This document shows positions 22,870-35,075 of a DNA stretch of 64,000 nt, piece after piece. The position numbers and the translations under genes are program-made. The DNA is taken from positions 44,755,665 to 44,819,664 of the forward strand of contig NC_065570.1 of the NCBI RefSeq assembly GCF_937616625.2, read 5' to 3'. Positions within the stretch are counted from its first letter, which is position 1, and the number at the start of each line of letters is the position of its first letter. The notes beneath the pieces are model-generated. The model had not been told where the DNA came from. It searched no databases and worked only from the letters and a program-made list of their open reading frames with translations. The DNA comes from Mercurialis annua. Its lineage: Eukaryota; Streptophyta; Magnoliopsida; Malpighiales; Euphorbiaceae.

Positions 22870-25800
22870 CTACGAGCTTGTCTATTGGTAGTACTTTCTT
22901 AGGTGTTCTACATTCCAGTATCTTGGGACCATCGATCTAGTCGAAGTTTTCAGCTTGTATGCGCCTTTTCCTGTAGCTTCTTCACTAATGTAAGGTCCTT
23001 CCCAATTTGGCTACATTTTCATCACTCCAGCGTTTCCTCTACCAATTTCTACATTTCGTAAAACGAGATCGCCTATTTGAAATTCCCTTGAGTTTACCCT
23101 TTTGTTGTGGTATTTAGCGGCCTGTTTCTTGTAGGCCCCGGCTCGGATCCCTGCTCGATTTATTTGTTCTTCCAGCACGTCAAGGCATAGCCTTATTTTT
23201 TGTAATATCCCGTATTTTTCCTTTCTTATTTTAAATTATTTTTATTAATTTTATTTGAGTCGTTCGTTGATTTGGTCGTGGTTCGATTCATATTTAATTT
23301 GTAAAATAAAAAAAATAAAAAAATAAATAAAATAGAAAAAATAGTTACGAATTAGTTATGAATATTTTCCATGAAAATGAGTTTCGCATGCAATTCACGT
23401 TAAACCCATTGATATGAAAAGCCCATTGAGCTGTGTTCTTCAATTAGAAGCAGAGTCATATTGTACTAACAATATATAAACTGCAGTGTTATTTTCCTTT
23501 TGTTCTTTAGATTTTAAGTCTTTTTAAATACTTTAAAAACCCTAAAAAATATCGTTTCAATTGTCGTCAACCCTAGCCGTCCTCCCTACTCAAAATCGAT
23601 GTGAGTTCTTGTCCCTATCATCAACCAAAGAGCTAGAGTTCATCGTTCCGTTTCGTCCTAGTCGTAGTAGACTCACGCCTCTAAAATTCCCAACCTTGTT
23701 TTCGCAAAACGGTACGTAATCGATCACGTTACAATCGCCGTCGTTTTACCGTTTTCTTTGGTTGTTGGCTGTGAATGTCTTACCTGTTGCCGCCAATATT
23801 GATTTTTCTTCCTTTGGGCTTTGATTTTGGTTAGTGGTGATTATAGACTTCTGAGAATGTCACTTGTAGATAATTTTAAACTCAGTTTGATGTTGTCTCA
23901 TCGGCTCCGTTCATGTTCATGTTTGTTTTTTTCAAATCTGATTAAGGGTATTGATTGTTTAGGGGGGGTTGTGTTCATATTTGTCTTGAGTTTCGGTTGT
24001 AGTTCATCATAATTTGGGTTTTCAATGATGTGTTATTATTCAAGTTTTGGTCTCTGAATCGTTATTGGTATATTATTGTTCTTGTGTTTGAAGGCTATGA
24101 TTCTTGGCTATGTTGTTTACTGTAAATTGATAGTAACTTGTATGTTCTTATGAATTGTTATTAAGTTCTTGATTTTAATTATGTGTGAGTTAGGAGGATT
24201 GGGTTTCTTGATTCAATGTGTAGTTAGTCAATGGGAGATTGTGATTTGTTGTTGAGAGGTATGGTTTGTTATGGTTGTTGAGATTTTCAATTCGGCTACT
24301 GTAATTGTAAGTTTGAAATATGATGATTTTGGTTTATGAAGATGATGAGGTGGTGTTGAATGGTTGGCTGAATTGAGTTTTGTTTGGTTAAAGGTTCTTG
24401 TAAGTGTTTGAATTGTTTTGCTTAAAACTATTTGATTCCTTAGGTTATTATTAATTTTTTTTATAATTGATTTGGATTTTAATTTACGGAATTAGTTCCG
24501 ACTTTTAAGTTGGCAATTTAATTATTAATTTTTATTTTAAATTACTTTGGACATCATTATTTTAAATTGAGAATTTATATTAATCTTATTATAATATAAA
24601 TGATTTTAGATTTGATTATTTATTTTGACTATACTAAATGGGAATTGAGGATTTCATTTTAATTTGATAGTTTATCAAATTAGTAATATTATTTTTAAAA
24701 CCTACAAATAATATTTGAGTTATTTAAAAATTAAATTAATAATTATTATTTAATTGTTAATTTGAGATTTTGGGCTTAGCGTGCCAACGTGATTAAATTA
24801 TATTTTATCTTTTGGATTTCGTTATATAATTTGACAAATTGAAAACGATGATTATTTTATAATCTAAATTAATATAATTATTCGGGTAATTATATTTTAT
24901 TTTTAAATATCTTTTTGGTATGTCATTTTGGCTAAATTACAATTTAGCCCTTTAACGTTTTAAAACTTATTTGAGTAAGTTTTTTTACTGTAACTTGAGT
25001 TACTTGAAGTTAAAGCTATTGGGCTCCGTTTTAAATATTGATTTATTATTTTATCAAGTTGATTCTACAATTATAAATTATGGTTTATAATTGGATATGA
25101 TTATGTTTATTTTATTAAAGTGATTTTTGGGAATTATAAACTCTGGTTTATATTTTGATAAAATATTTTGGATCGGGTTAGACTTGGGTCACCCGACATG
25201 TAAGGCAGCTTGGTAGTTATTGGTAACTCGGCTAACTCAATATTTGAGGAAATGGATTTAAGTTATTATTTATTTATTATTTAAATAATATTTTCGAAAC
25301 GGATTTTAAAGCGGAAACCCAATAAACTTGGCTTATTTATTTATTTGAGTATTGTGTTACTCGATGTGTTTGACTCGGGTCATTACGTGATTAATTGCTC
25401 ATTCTATTCTGGTTACGTTTATGCTTGATTCGGTATTATGCTAGTCCTATGTGGTGTCTAGTACTCTATAGAGTTAGGGGTTGATTTTAATATTGGTATT
25501 ACTCTGTTCTTAGACTCGTCGACTGTGCGTGCTTCGGAGTCGATTCAGGTTTGGTCGCTTGCCAGGTTTTCACGTGGATTAGCAAGCAGTGAGTTTGTAG
25601 TGCTATTTACCGCTTTATAAAGTACCGCATCGTATTTTAATATTATAAATGCTTTTGAAATGTTTTTTTACGGATTATGGATCTGGATTGAAACGAGCTA
25701 TTCGATAGGCTGGTATCGAGACTGTGTGCACCGGTAAGTACTCTGGGAAACGGCAGACTAAAGTCTTGCTTACGCTGGTATATTTATATGACGAGGATTT

Positions 25801-28800
25801 GTTCCCGTCCACTCTGGGTTTATCGGTATGCTATGTCATACTTACGCTGGGATAATTTCAATACTGTTTTCCATAATCATAATATATTAGTATATAAATG
25901 TTTTGATATAAGGGTTTTAAACTTAATAAATGTAAATAGTATTGCGAACTCATCTCAGTATATCTGACCCCGTTGTTTTCCCAAATTTTCCAGGTTTGTG
26001 ATTCTAAAGCTGGTCCACTCCGATTCTTTTGATTCCTCGGAGGTTTTTATATTATTTAAACTAGTTTCTGTTTTCGAACTCTTAGACCACAGTAGAACTA
26101 GTTTATACATTACTTATTATTGCACTTTGGGATTGTCGATTTGATCGACTATTTATTATTGCATGTTTACTCTGGAATACTTTATTATTATATTTAAGGC
26201 ATGTTGTTGAGCATTTCAGATATTTAAGTTATTTATATTAGAACTGTAATATAAATTGCTAGACTTAGGTTGGAGTCTCGGTTGCCCCCGAGCAGTTTTC
26301 TGCAGGTTTAAATGTTTATTTGATTTCCGCGAGGCTTGCTACGGGTTTTGGTACAACCATACCCATACCCTAGCGCCGGTCACGATTCATGAAATTGGAT
26401 CGTGACATTTTTGACTCGTTTGTTTCTTCTTCCAAGTAGTTCACCCTGATACTTGGTATCCCGATCTCCATGGGTATTACAGCTTCAGTACCGTAGGCAA
26501 GTCTAAAGGGCGTTTCGCCCGTTCCCTTTCTTGGTGTCGTTCTATAGGCCCACAGAACGCTATAGAGTTCATCCACCCAATTCTCTTTGTATTGGGCTAA
26601 TCTTGTCTTTATCTCTTGCGCTATTGTTCGATTGGTCACTTCAATCATCCCGTTGGTCTAGGGATGCGCTACTGATGTAAACTTTAGTTTTATCATCAGA
26701 TCTTCGCAAAACTTCTTGAATCGTTTGTAGTCGAACTGCTTCCCGTTATCCGCTACTATGGTGTGAGGTATGTCAAATCAGCATATTACTTCATTCTTGA
26801 AGAATTCTTCCTTTCTAGCTGATGTTATGGTTGATACCGACTTCGACCCACTTCATAAAGTGTTCGACTGCTACGATTAAGAATTTCATCTAGTTTCTTC
26901 CTGTTTCAAACGGTCCAACTATGTCGATTCCTCACGTGACGAATGGCCAAGGAATCTCTAGAGACCCTTATGGTACCGTCGGCCTGTGGCTGACATTGTC
27001 GTGTCTTTGGCATTTATCACACTTTTTCACAAGTGCTTTTGCAATCCTCATTAATGGTCGGCCAATAGTACCCTTGAAGCATCATTTTTCTTACGATTGT
27101 GTTCGCACCTTCGTGCGCTTCGCATATCCCTTCTTGGATCTCCTTTAGGATTAGATTTCCGCTCTCGAATGAGATACATCTCGCCCATGGGTGGGTTAGG
27201 GAGGTTTGGTAGAGAACTCCATTGTGGTACGAGTAGTTGGATGATTTTCGGATGATTTGGTCCGTTGGTAGCTCTCCTTGGTCTAGATAATTGATTAGTG
27301 GGGTCATCCAAGAGTTTGGCTTCATCCACTATCATAATTTCCTCTTCATTGATGCTCGGCGGTCCGAGAGTGCATTTTCATGAAGAGGTCTCTATGTTCG
27401 GATGCTGATTTAGCGATGGCGTCAGCATCAGTATTTTGTTCTCGTGGGATTTGTATGATTTCCGACTATCCTTCATATGCTTCCAATCTTTGGAGCAGCT
27501 TCATGACATTTGCCAAGTATTCTGTCATTCCTGTTTCTTTAGCTTGGTATTCGCCTTTGACTTGATTCACTACTAGCTGAGAGTCGCGTAGATCTTTAGG
27601 ATTTCTGTTTTTTACTTCCAAAGCTAGGCCAAGTCCGGCAATTAAGGCTTCGTATTCTGCTGCATTGTTGCTAGCGGAGAATCCTATTTTTACTCTGTAT
27701 TCAATTTTCACTTTTCCAGGTCCTTTGAGGATAGCCCCAGCTCCTGATCCTTTTTTCTTTAGATGCTCCATCTACATGCAATTCCTATAGTTGTTTGGGT
27801 ACAGATTCTTCTTGTTCGTCCGGAGTGATCTCGGCTACGATATCCGCCAAAGCTTGTGCTTTGAGTGTTGGGCGGGATTCGTATCGGATGTCATGCCCAC
27901 TTAGTTGGATGGACCAGTGGACGAGTCGTCTGAATGTCTCGGGTCACTATATTGCCTTTCATAGGGGTTGGTTGGTTCTTACCACCACGTTGTAGCTTTG
28001 GAAGTAGTATTTTAACTTTTTTGTTGTAGTCACTATGGTGAGCGCAATTTTTCCTATCTCCAGATATCTTGTTTCTGCTCCTTCCAGGACTCGGCTGATA
28101 TAATAAATCGGTTTTAGTTCTCAAACTTCTTCTCTCACTAACATTGTTCCTATAGTTTCTTTCCTTGCGCATATATATAAGTAGAGCGTTTCCCCTTTTA
28201 GCGGTCGGCTCAGCAACGGTGGTGTGGTTAGGAATTTTTTTAGTTCCTCGAACGCCTCATTGGAGTCTTCATTCCATTCTAATTTTTGTGTGCCTTTCAG
28301 TGTTTTGAAGAACGGCAGACATCTTTTGGCCGAGTAGGATACAAATCTTCCGAGCACAGTCATTCGTCCGTTGAGTTTTTGAACTTCGTTTATATTCTTG
28401 GGTGGTTTCATGTCCATGATCGCCTTAATCATTTCTGGATTCGCCTCTATTCCTCTTTGGAATATCATAAATCCCAAGAATTTTCCACCCTATACTCCGA
28501 ACGTGCATTTATCTGGATTCAGCTTCATCCCGAACTTGTTTAGAATTTTAAATGTTTCTTCCAGGTCTCTTGCATGGCTTTCTGCATTTTCTCTCTTTAT
28601 GATCAGGTCGTCTACATATACTTGGACTCGCTTTCCGATCTCATCTTTGAACATGAAATTCATAAGCCTTTGGTATGTTGCTCCTGCATTCTTTAATCCG
28701 AAGGGCATTGTTGTGTAGCAGCAGGTTCCTCCTTCTGTAATGAACAATGTTTTTTCTTGGTCTTACTCCTTCATTTAAATTTGGTGGTAGCCTTGGGCAG

Positions 28801-29833
28801 CGTCCTCCAGGCTATACATCGTGTGTCATGCGGTAAAATCGACCAGCTGGTCGATGTCGGGTAGTAGATAACTGTCCTTGGGGTACGCCTTGTTTAAGTC
28901 TGTGTAGTCTACACACATCTTGTTTTTCCCATTCGCTTTTTTTATGATCACTACGTTTGCTACCCACTTAGGGTAATGCACCACTCTGACGAATCATGCT
29001 TTCTTGATTTCTTCCACTTTGTCAGCTATTATTGTTTGTTTTTCTTTAGAGAATTTTCTTTTCTTTTGTCTAACAGGATTCGCCGTCTCATCCACATTCA
29101 GCTCGTGGGTTATGACGTATGGGTCTATTCCGACGATTTTTGAAGCTTTAGCGGCGAACGTTCCGATATTCCTTTTCAGCATCGCCGTGATTTCTTCTTA
29201 AATCTTGGGGTTCATGTCTACTCCCAAAGTCACTTTTTTCTCCTCGTTGACATCCAGCTTCTTCGTCTCGCCCTCCGAGGCTGTCTCTTTTTCTTCGATG
29301 TCGTGGTTTAGGATCTCCTCAATTGGTAGGGTTTCGAGTGATTCCTTTACCGCTTGATTATAGCATTCTCTTGTTGTGGCTCGGTTTCCTTGTACTGTAG
29401 CGATCCCCTTCTTCGTTGGTATCTTTATTGTGAGCGTTTTCAAGCTCGTTATGGCTGTCGAGTCGTGGAGGAATGGTCTCCCCAATATTGCATTGTATGG
29501 TAGGTCAATATCCACAACGCTAAATCGTGTTGGTAACTCTTTACTTCTCCTTTATCTTCCCAATTTAACGTCAAGTATAATTGTGCCCATGGGTCTAATG
29601 GGAGACCCACCAAACCTGGTCACAGGGATTGTATTCCTTTTTAGTTCTGCGGGAACCCTCCCAAGGCTTTCATAGGTTCTTCTTGTCATCAGATTGACAA
29701 CGCTTCCTTCATCAATCAATATCCTTTCTACGTTCCAGTGTTCGATAATCATGGCCACAACTAGGACCTCATTATGCATCTCCCTGATTCTCCCAAAGTC
29801 CTCTTCGTCGAAAGTTACCAGAGGTGGAATCAT
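22870..29833 (-). pseudogene. Tat element pol (PR-RT-RNase H-aRNase H-INT), decayed
   Basis: From the right: protease (29833-29200) with ILIDEGSVVNLM and YNAILGRPFL; reverse transcriptase (29182-28490) with VVGIDP-like start, MPFGLKNAGATYQRL and YVDDLII (28600-28620). Next come RNase H-connecting sequence (28477-28121) and a second, archaeal-type RNase H (27771-27466) with ASNNAAEYEALIAGL and DSQLVVNQVKGEYQAK. Integrase follows, with an HHCC-type region (27325-27017) and a core and C-terminal part with LWAYRTTPRKGTGETPFRL (26648-26370). The integrase C-terminus resumes at 23200-22870 (VNSREFQIGDLVLRNVE, NWEGPYI) beyond the inserted solo LTR. Several stops and frameshifts make it non-functional. 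Confidence 0.87.
23201..26407 (-). mobile_element. Solo LTR (3207 bp), same family, opposite orientation
   Basis: On the minus strand it begins TGTCACGATCCAATTTCATG and ends GGATATTACA. It is flanked by TTTTT on both sides (23196-23200 and 26408-26412), consistent with a 5-bp TSD. It interrupts the integrase C-terminal coding region of the Tat element. No internal retrotransposon domain is present. It shares several blocks with 17094-19939, for example around the AACTACCAAGCTRCCT segment. Confidence 0.85.
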
Positions 29834-29998
29834 GGATTCCTGTGCTTTTCGTTTCCTTTCCTGCGCGTAACGTTGTGTGCTGATTGATTTGTTTTTTTAG
29901 GTTTAACCCATAAGAAGTCATCTTTTTTAATAGAATTTGTTTGAGTTCAGAAAAGCTCATTCAAGTTCGAAGTTGTTAAACTTTTCCCACAGATGACG

Positions 29999-30618
29999 TC
30001 TCTGCCTTCTGATCCTGTGATGTAACCAGCAAATCAGGATAGAAGCTAACGGGACGATGGTTGTCCGATTAACTCTCCGATGCTAAAGTCAGTTTAGGCT
30101 TTGAGCGGCGTTTTGAGTATGTAATATAGTTGTGTGTTTAGGCATACCTCAAACTCCTTTTATAGTAGATGATCGTATACCTTATCGAGTTGGAATAGGA
30201 AGGTGAATCACATTTTGTAGGGTTTGACCCCGATTAGGAGTATTATTCCTTATTCAGACATGAGGCCCATTTAGGAATGTCTTCCTAAATAGTCTCGTGT
30301 TCCTAAGTTAGAGGTTATCTTCCTAAGTTTGAAGTTATCTTCTTAAGTTGGAGTTTATATCCAAATAGGAAAAATACTCGAGAATATAGACAAATCTTGG
30401 CAACCTGTCAGAATCCCGGGGTCGGCGCGCTTTATCTGAGTCCTTTGGGATTCCGTCTTATCCATGTGGATGACATCATATTCCAGTCGAGGTGGATCCT
30501 ATGGGTTCGTCCGCAGGTTTCGTCTGGCTTAGCCTTTTGGGCGGGAGTGGTATCGTCTGAGAATGCATCTTCTGCAACTCGGCTCCATAGTACTAAAGAT
30601 AGGATTCAATATCCATCA
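29999..30618 (-). repeat. Tat element 5' LTR
   Basis: It aligns with the 3' LTR and ends TATCCATCA on the plus strand. Its other end has lost the terminal TGATGGAG and the first part of the primer-binding site; what remains next to it on the minus strand is CTGTGGGAAAAG. That matches the tail of the TTGGCGCYGTCTGTGGGAA-type site seen intact at 35996. Confidence 0.82.
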
Positions 30619-30723
30619 TTTACTATTTCGTAAATTATGAAATGTAGCCATTATTTATATGAATTTATTTTAAAAATATAATTACTAATTAAATTATATG
30701 CAAATGCGCGAGTTTACAACTAG

Positions 30724-31440
30724 TTTTTAAATAATTTAGCTGGTCAAAATCGCTTACTGAAAATGACTTGACAACAAATACATACTAATATTTCTAAAAA
30801 AAAAAAATTCCCTCCCTTAAACCCTAGCGGCAGCATACCATTTTTATTGTTTGGAATGTGATTTTTGACTATTTTTAACAGAAAATCGACATTTTTATCT
30901 TTCAATTTATTAATTGCTGCAAATAATATAAAGTTTATGATATATATCATTAGTTTTTGTGTTGTTTTTTTTTTCGATTTTCTATTTCATATGAATATGC
31001 TCTTCTCTAAACATAAATTTTGTATAATTAAAATCTAATTTCCAACCAATAGAGCGGCGAATATATAAAATTTCTCGCGTTTTGGTAGGAAAAAGAGATG
31101 TTTTAAAGATTATTTTTGATATAATTTTGTTACAATTGTAGTCTTTTAGGATACATATATGTGTATTTTTAATATATTTAATTTATAATAACCAACAAGT
31201 TATAACTTAAATAGTATAAGCAATGGGCAGCAAACTGTTAAGGTCGTGGGTTCAATTATTTCTTACTTTTTTTATACATTGTTTGCTAAAATACTTTATT
31301 TATACAAAAGAACAAATTAGATTAAAATTCCATCGCGCTCAATTTCTTTAGTAATTCTACTTGAATTTATAAATAATCAAGAACGACAACTGGATCAATT
31401 TTGTGTAAGCAGGAAGTCTTAATGTGGGGATTGATAATAA
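30724..31440. other. AT-rich spacer between two Helitron copies
   Basis: No gene is seen. The only recognisable feature is a possible tRNA-like box at 31203-31262. Confidence 0.5.
31203..31262 (+). mobile_element. Possible SINE relic (tRNA-like promoter boxes)
   Basis: AATAGTATAAGCAATGGGCA followed about 25 bp later by GTCGTGGGTTCAATTA resembles the A and B boxes of tRNA-derived plant SINEs (consensus B box GGTTCGANNCC). No poly(A) tail or TSD was found, so this is tentative. Confidence 0.3.
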
Positions 31441-31567
31441 TCTATATACTTATATAATTGAGAGAACCAACCGAGCCCTCTAATTGATTCCCATAAAGTA
31501 GAGCTCTCTCATTGATTCCTACAAAATAGAACACTCTCATTGATTCTCAAAAAATAGAAAATTCTCA

Positions 31568-32210
31568 GAGCATCTCCAATGCAATGCTAAAATGAAGTGC
31601 TAATGCCATAATTTAGCATTTAATCTTAAAATGCATCTCCAATGCAGTGCTATAGTTTGTGCTAAATTTAGCATATGCTATATCACGTGCTAAATTTAGC
31701 ACAGACTATAGCATATGCTAAAATTCAACAACCAATAGTAATTCATTATTAATTACAATTTTACCATGATCATTTTTTGCATTTATTTTAACCTACTTTT
31801 CTATTTTATTTTTACTTTTTTACTTTTTTCATTTTAAATTTTGTGCTTCTATTTAATTTTACAACATCGATTTGATTTTTTAATAGTAGACCATACATCA
31901 ATATAATAAAAAAATTAAATAATTTATTTTTATATAATTCATCGATTCTTTTAATTATATCGTTTAAAAAGCTCATTATTAAATTAAAAAAAATATTACA
32001 TAAATTTTAATTAAAAATATTTAATTAAAAAATTAGTAAATAATTAGCAATTAATAAAATTAAGAGATAATTATCTTAATAAATAATTATAACATTTCTT
32101 TTTAACTTTGTGCATTGGAGTAAAATTTGAAATGTTATGCTATCTATAGCATTTTATCACCTTTTCATGCTAAATTTAGCATAAAAAGTAGCATCCCATT
32201 GGAGATGCTC
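31568..32210. mobile_element. MITE with GAGCATCTCCAATG ends (PIF/Harbinger-like)
   Basis: The termini GAGCATCTCCAATGC and GGAGATGCTC (right, plus strand) form inverted repeats, with further inverted similarity inside (GCTAAATTTAGCAT blocks). The flanks are a 3-bp TCA duplication (31565-31567 and 32211-32213). A 3-bp duplication and this terminus fit PIF/Harbinger MITEs, though superfamily assignment from the ends alone is uncertain. It is non-coding. Confidence 0.75.
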
Positions 32211-32294
32211 TCATGAGTTCCCACTTTATCTAAACTACTAAATAAAATAAGTAATTTTTATTAGTTTCTCAAAGCAAATCAAATATTTATTTTT

Positions 32295-34955
32295 GAGAAA
32301 ATAACAAGATAACTCATAAAATAGACTTTGTTTTCGCACTATACCATTTTCTCAAAATGTTTACATTTAATGTCACAATTATTAGTTTTCTTTCACTAGT
32401 ACCATCCTAATAAAATAGGGACACATGTATTATTGATAATTTACTCTATCTGCTTCTAATTAATAACTAGCACCAATAAACTAATGACATATGTCCACCA
32501 ATAATGAGACTAACAAAATCAACTGATCACGTGGACGCTTATGTGGGGAGAGTTACATCCACGTGATTTAATGCCAAATTATAGGTAATCAATTGATAAT
32601 TATGCACACTGATATTGCTAATGCAATTTCACAACAATTGAACAAATCAACATGGTCAAAAGTTCACAAAACTTGAATCTTTGGTTTTAACTTTTAACTT
32701 TGACCATCTCTTAAAATCAAAGCATTAAAATTATTTTTATTCCTCAATGTTAAAATATTGAACGGTTATTGATCACATATTACATATATCATTAGCACAT
32801 ATTATCGAATAACCATTCAACAACTAATCACTTGTTTTATTATATCTCTCTCTTTATTAATTTAATTGTTTTGATAAAAATTGTTTATATATCAAGTTGG
32901 AGGATTGAAAAATTAATCATATTTGATACATCACCGATATAATATATATTCGATCGTTTATACCCTTTTTATTGTTTTCTTATACGTCTTTCTTTCTGTT
33001 TTTATTACATATATATTTTATCTATATATTTAATACATTTTCAAAATCTTGAACCGAGAAAGAAAATTAGATATATTAAAATTGGAGTTTAACTAACCGT
33101 ATTAATTATTTTTTTTATTGTTGTCTTTTATTTTTATCGATTTAATTGAATTAATGAAATGATTCGATCGGTTCGTTTTTATATGTATATATCTCTGATA
33201 CATAAATTATACATGATAGATACATTTTTAATGCACTTTATAGATACATAGCTGATACATAATTTATACATGATAAATACATTTTTTTACCACATAATTT
33301 ATATATGATAGATACATTTTTGTTTTTTGAGTTGTATATAATCTGTATCAATGATGTATATTTACTATTTAAAAATGTAAATTTTTAAATGCATGTAATA
33401 AATACATCGATGATGCATAATTTATACATGATAGATACATTTTTTTAAATATACTTAATATATACATCTTTAATGTACAATTTATGCATCAAACTCGTAT
33501 TCGGTATATATCCTTAATGTATTTTTATATTTTAAAATTATATTTGTAAATGTATTTGATAGCTACATCGCTGATACATAATTTATACATGATAAATATA
33601 TTATTTATGCTTCAAAGAATATTCAATATGTATCAACAATGTATTCGGTAAGAATTCATAAAATTATATTTTTTACATTTAAAGATAAATTTTCTATTAT
33701 TAAAAATATGGTTAGCCTAAAATAAATTAATAATATATATAAATTAATTTTTATTTTTTTAGTATTATTAAATTGGTAGTAAGAAAAATATATAAATAAA
33801 GTAATTAAGTGTAGATATAATAGAGCGGATACATCTCTGTTACATTTCAAATACATTTTAGATACATATCTGATACATTTTAGATACATCTCTGATACAT
33901 ATTGGCTTACATGTCAGGTATATTAGATCATTACTAATTTATCATTTTCGATACATATATGATACTTCTGTTATATATATTTTGATACATGATAAATATA
34001 TTTTTAAAGTTGTAATATGACTTATACATGATTAATACATGATAGATATTTTTTATGTTACATAATTTATACATAATAGATACACTTTTTAAATAACTTA
34101 ATAGATACATCTTTGATATAGAAATATTTTGTGATTTGAGGAGCTATAGCATCGAGGAAGACGAGGCAAAGAAGAACACAACAACTTGAAGAAGAAAATG
34201 TCACATGTGACATCGCCATTATTCGCTTGTTGCGGGTTATCTTTTTTTCATATACATTTTCGATACAATTATTATAATTAATGACATGGACTATTTATTT
34301 AGGTGAAACGAGTAATATATATTTATACATTAGACATGTGTTCGGTATGTATCAACAATGTAACTGACAATTAGTTCATATAATAATTTTTTTTTTAAAT
34401 TATGTCATTTATATATCATGTATTTTTATATTTTTAGAATTTAATATATTTATTTAGATTTATATTTTTAAAATTAATATTATTTTTAGATCGTATATAA
34501 AACTGATAAATTTTTGACATAATTTAAATAAATAAATATAGAAGTATTGTTTGTATTATTAAAAAAAAATGATTACATTCCATGATTGTCCAGTTCATTA
34601 ATTTAATGGATATTTTCTATTTTGATGGGCCTTGACCAGCTCATAATTGTCTAGATCTCATTTTACCTGAGATTTGTTAAAAAGGCAAGAATCTTGTGTT
34701 AATAGGGATGAAATATGAAGATTGGCACGTGTCGTAAGCTGATTGGTTTGACCTTATAATTGTTAGAGAAGGAAGCGCAGATCACGTGGGGAAGATTTTT
34801 TGTTATTACTTATATCATGCGCACGCGTGTCATTATCCTATTGGGATGGCATGAATGTAAAATTTTGGTGTTTTGTGGTATGAATATAAAAAAGGTGAGC
34901 TAAATGGCAATTAGTGTAATTGGAGCCCAATTTTTGGTAATTTTGTTATTTTCTC
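32295..34955. mobile_element. Non-autonomous Mutator-type element (2.7 kb)
   Basis: The ends GAGAAAATAACAA are perfectly inverted for 13 bases, with weaker inverted similarity for more than 100 bp (CATACCA...TTTACATT..ATG and CCATCCYAATA blocks). It is flanked by a perfect 9-bp TSD, TTTATTTTT, at 32286-32294 and 34956-34964. The centre is a TACAT-rich minisatellite. Two CACGTG-type motifs lie in the arms (32526 and 34783 areas). No transposase is encoded. Confidence 0.75.
33165..34115. repeat. TACAT-rich minisatellite
   Basis: About 950 bp of degenerate repeats built from GATACAT, AATTTATACATGATA and GATACATTTTT phrases, with units of roughly 50-70 bp. It lies wholly inside the Mutator-type element at 32295-34955. 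ORFs here are artefacts of the repeat. Confidence 0.8.
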
Positions 34956-35075
34956 TTTATTTTTTGACTTTATAAGTTGCCAAATATTAAACATTGTCCA
35001 TTTTTTATATAAATCTGTTTCAACAATATAATTATTAAATAATTATTAATTAGATTCTATGCAAACGCATAATCA

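Larger units (their letters stand above)
16647..30618 (-). mobile_element. Ty3/gypsy Tat-type retrotransposon with nested solo LTRs
   Basis: The orientation is minus: 5' LTR at the right (about 29999-30618), 3' LTR at the left (16647-20087, itself split). Complete ends carry a TGATGGA...TCCATCA terminal repeat, and flanks TTTAT and TTTAC are an imperfect 5-bp TSD. A polypurine tract (minus strand GCGAGGGGGCCAA) adjoins the left LTR. The Tat assignment rests on an extra RNase H domain upstream of integrase and an additional gene between pol and the 3' LTR. Gag is missing: only about 165 bp separate the 5' LTR from protease. Two solo LTRs of another family are inserted, at 17094-19939 and 23201-26407. 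Confidence 0.88.
16379..30723 (+). mobile_element. Non-autonomous Helitron, split by a nested Ty3/gypsy element
   Basis: The 5' end reads A|TCTATGTACTTATACAATT and the 3' end reads CAACTAG|T, fitting the Helitron rule of TC...CTRR inserted between A and T. The Helitron's own sequence is only about 370 bp: 16379-16646 and 30619-30723. A second copy with the same 5' end begins at 31441 and shows the same near-terminal TATGCAAAYGC motif. I see no clear 3' hairpin and no RepHel protein, so it is non-autonomous. Confidence 0.65.
31441..35075 (+). mobile_element. Second Helitron copy, split by two DNA transposons
   Basis: The start A|TCTATATACTTATATAATT matches the Helitron end at 16379 at most positions. 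After removing the insertions at 31568-32210 and 32295-34955, its interior and 3' part (ATTAGATTCTATGCAAACGC, near 35050-35070) align with the first copy's ATTAAATTATATGCAAATGC. The final CTAG is not preserved, so the right border is approximate. Confidence 0.55.

Noticed and set aside
29999..30618. Solo LTR rather than the 5' LTR of the Tat element
   Set aside because: The remains of a primer-binding site and protease coding sequence lie directly inside it, and its partner LTR with a polypurine tract is at 16647-20087.
33656..33889. 77-codon minus-strand ORF MYLKCIRYVSKMYLKC...
   Set aside because: It is an effect of the TACAT minisatellite, which reads as YLKC/YVSKM units.
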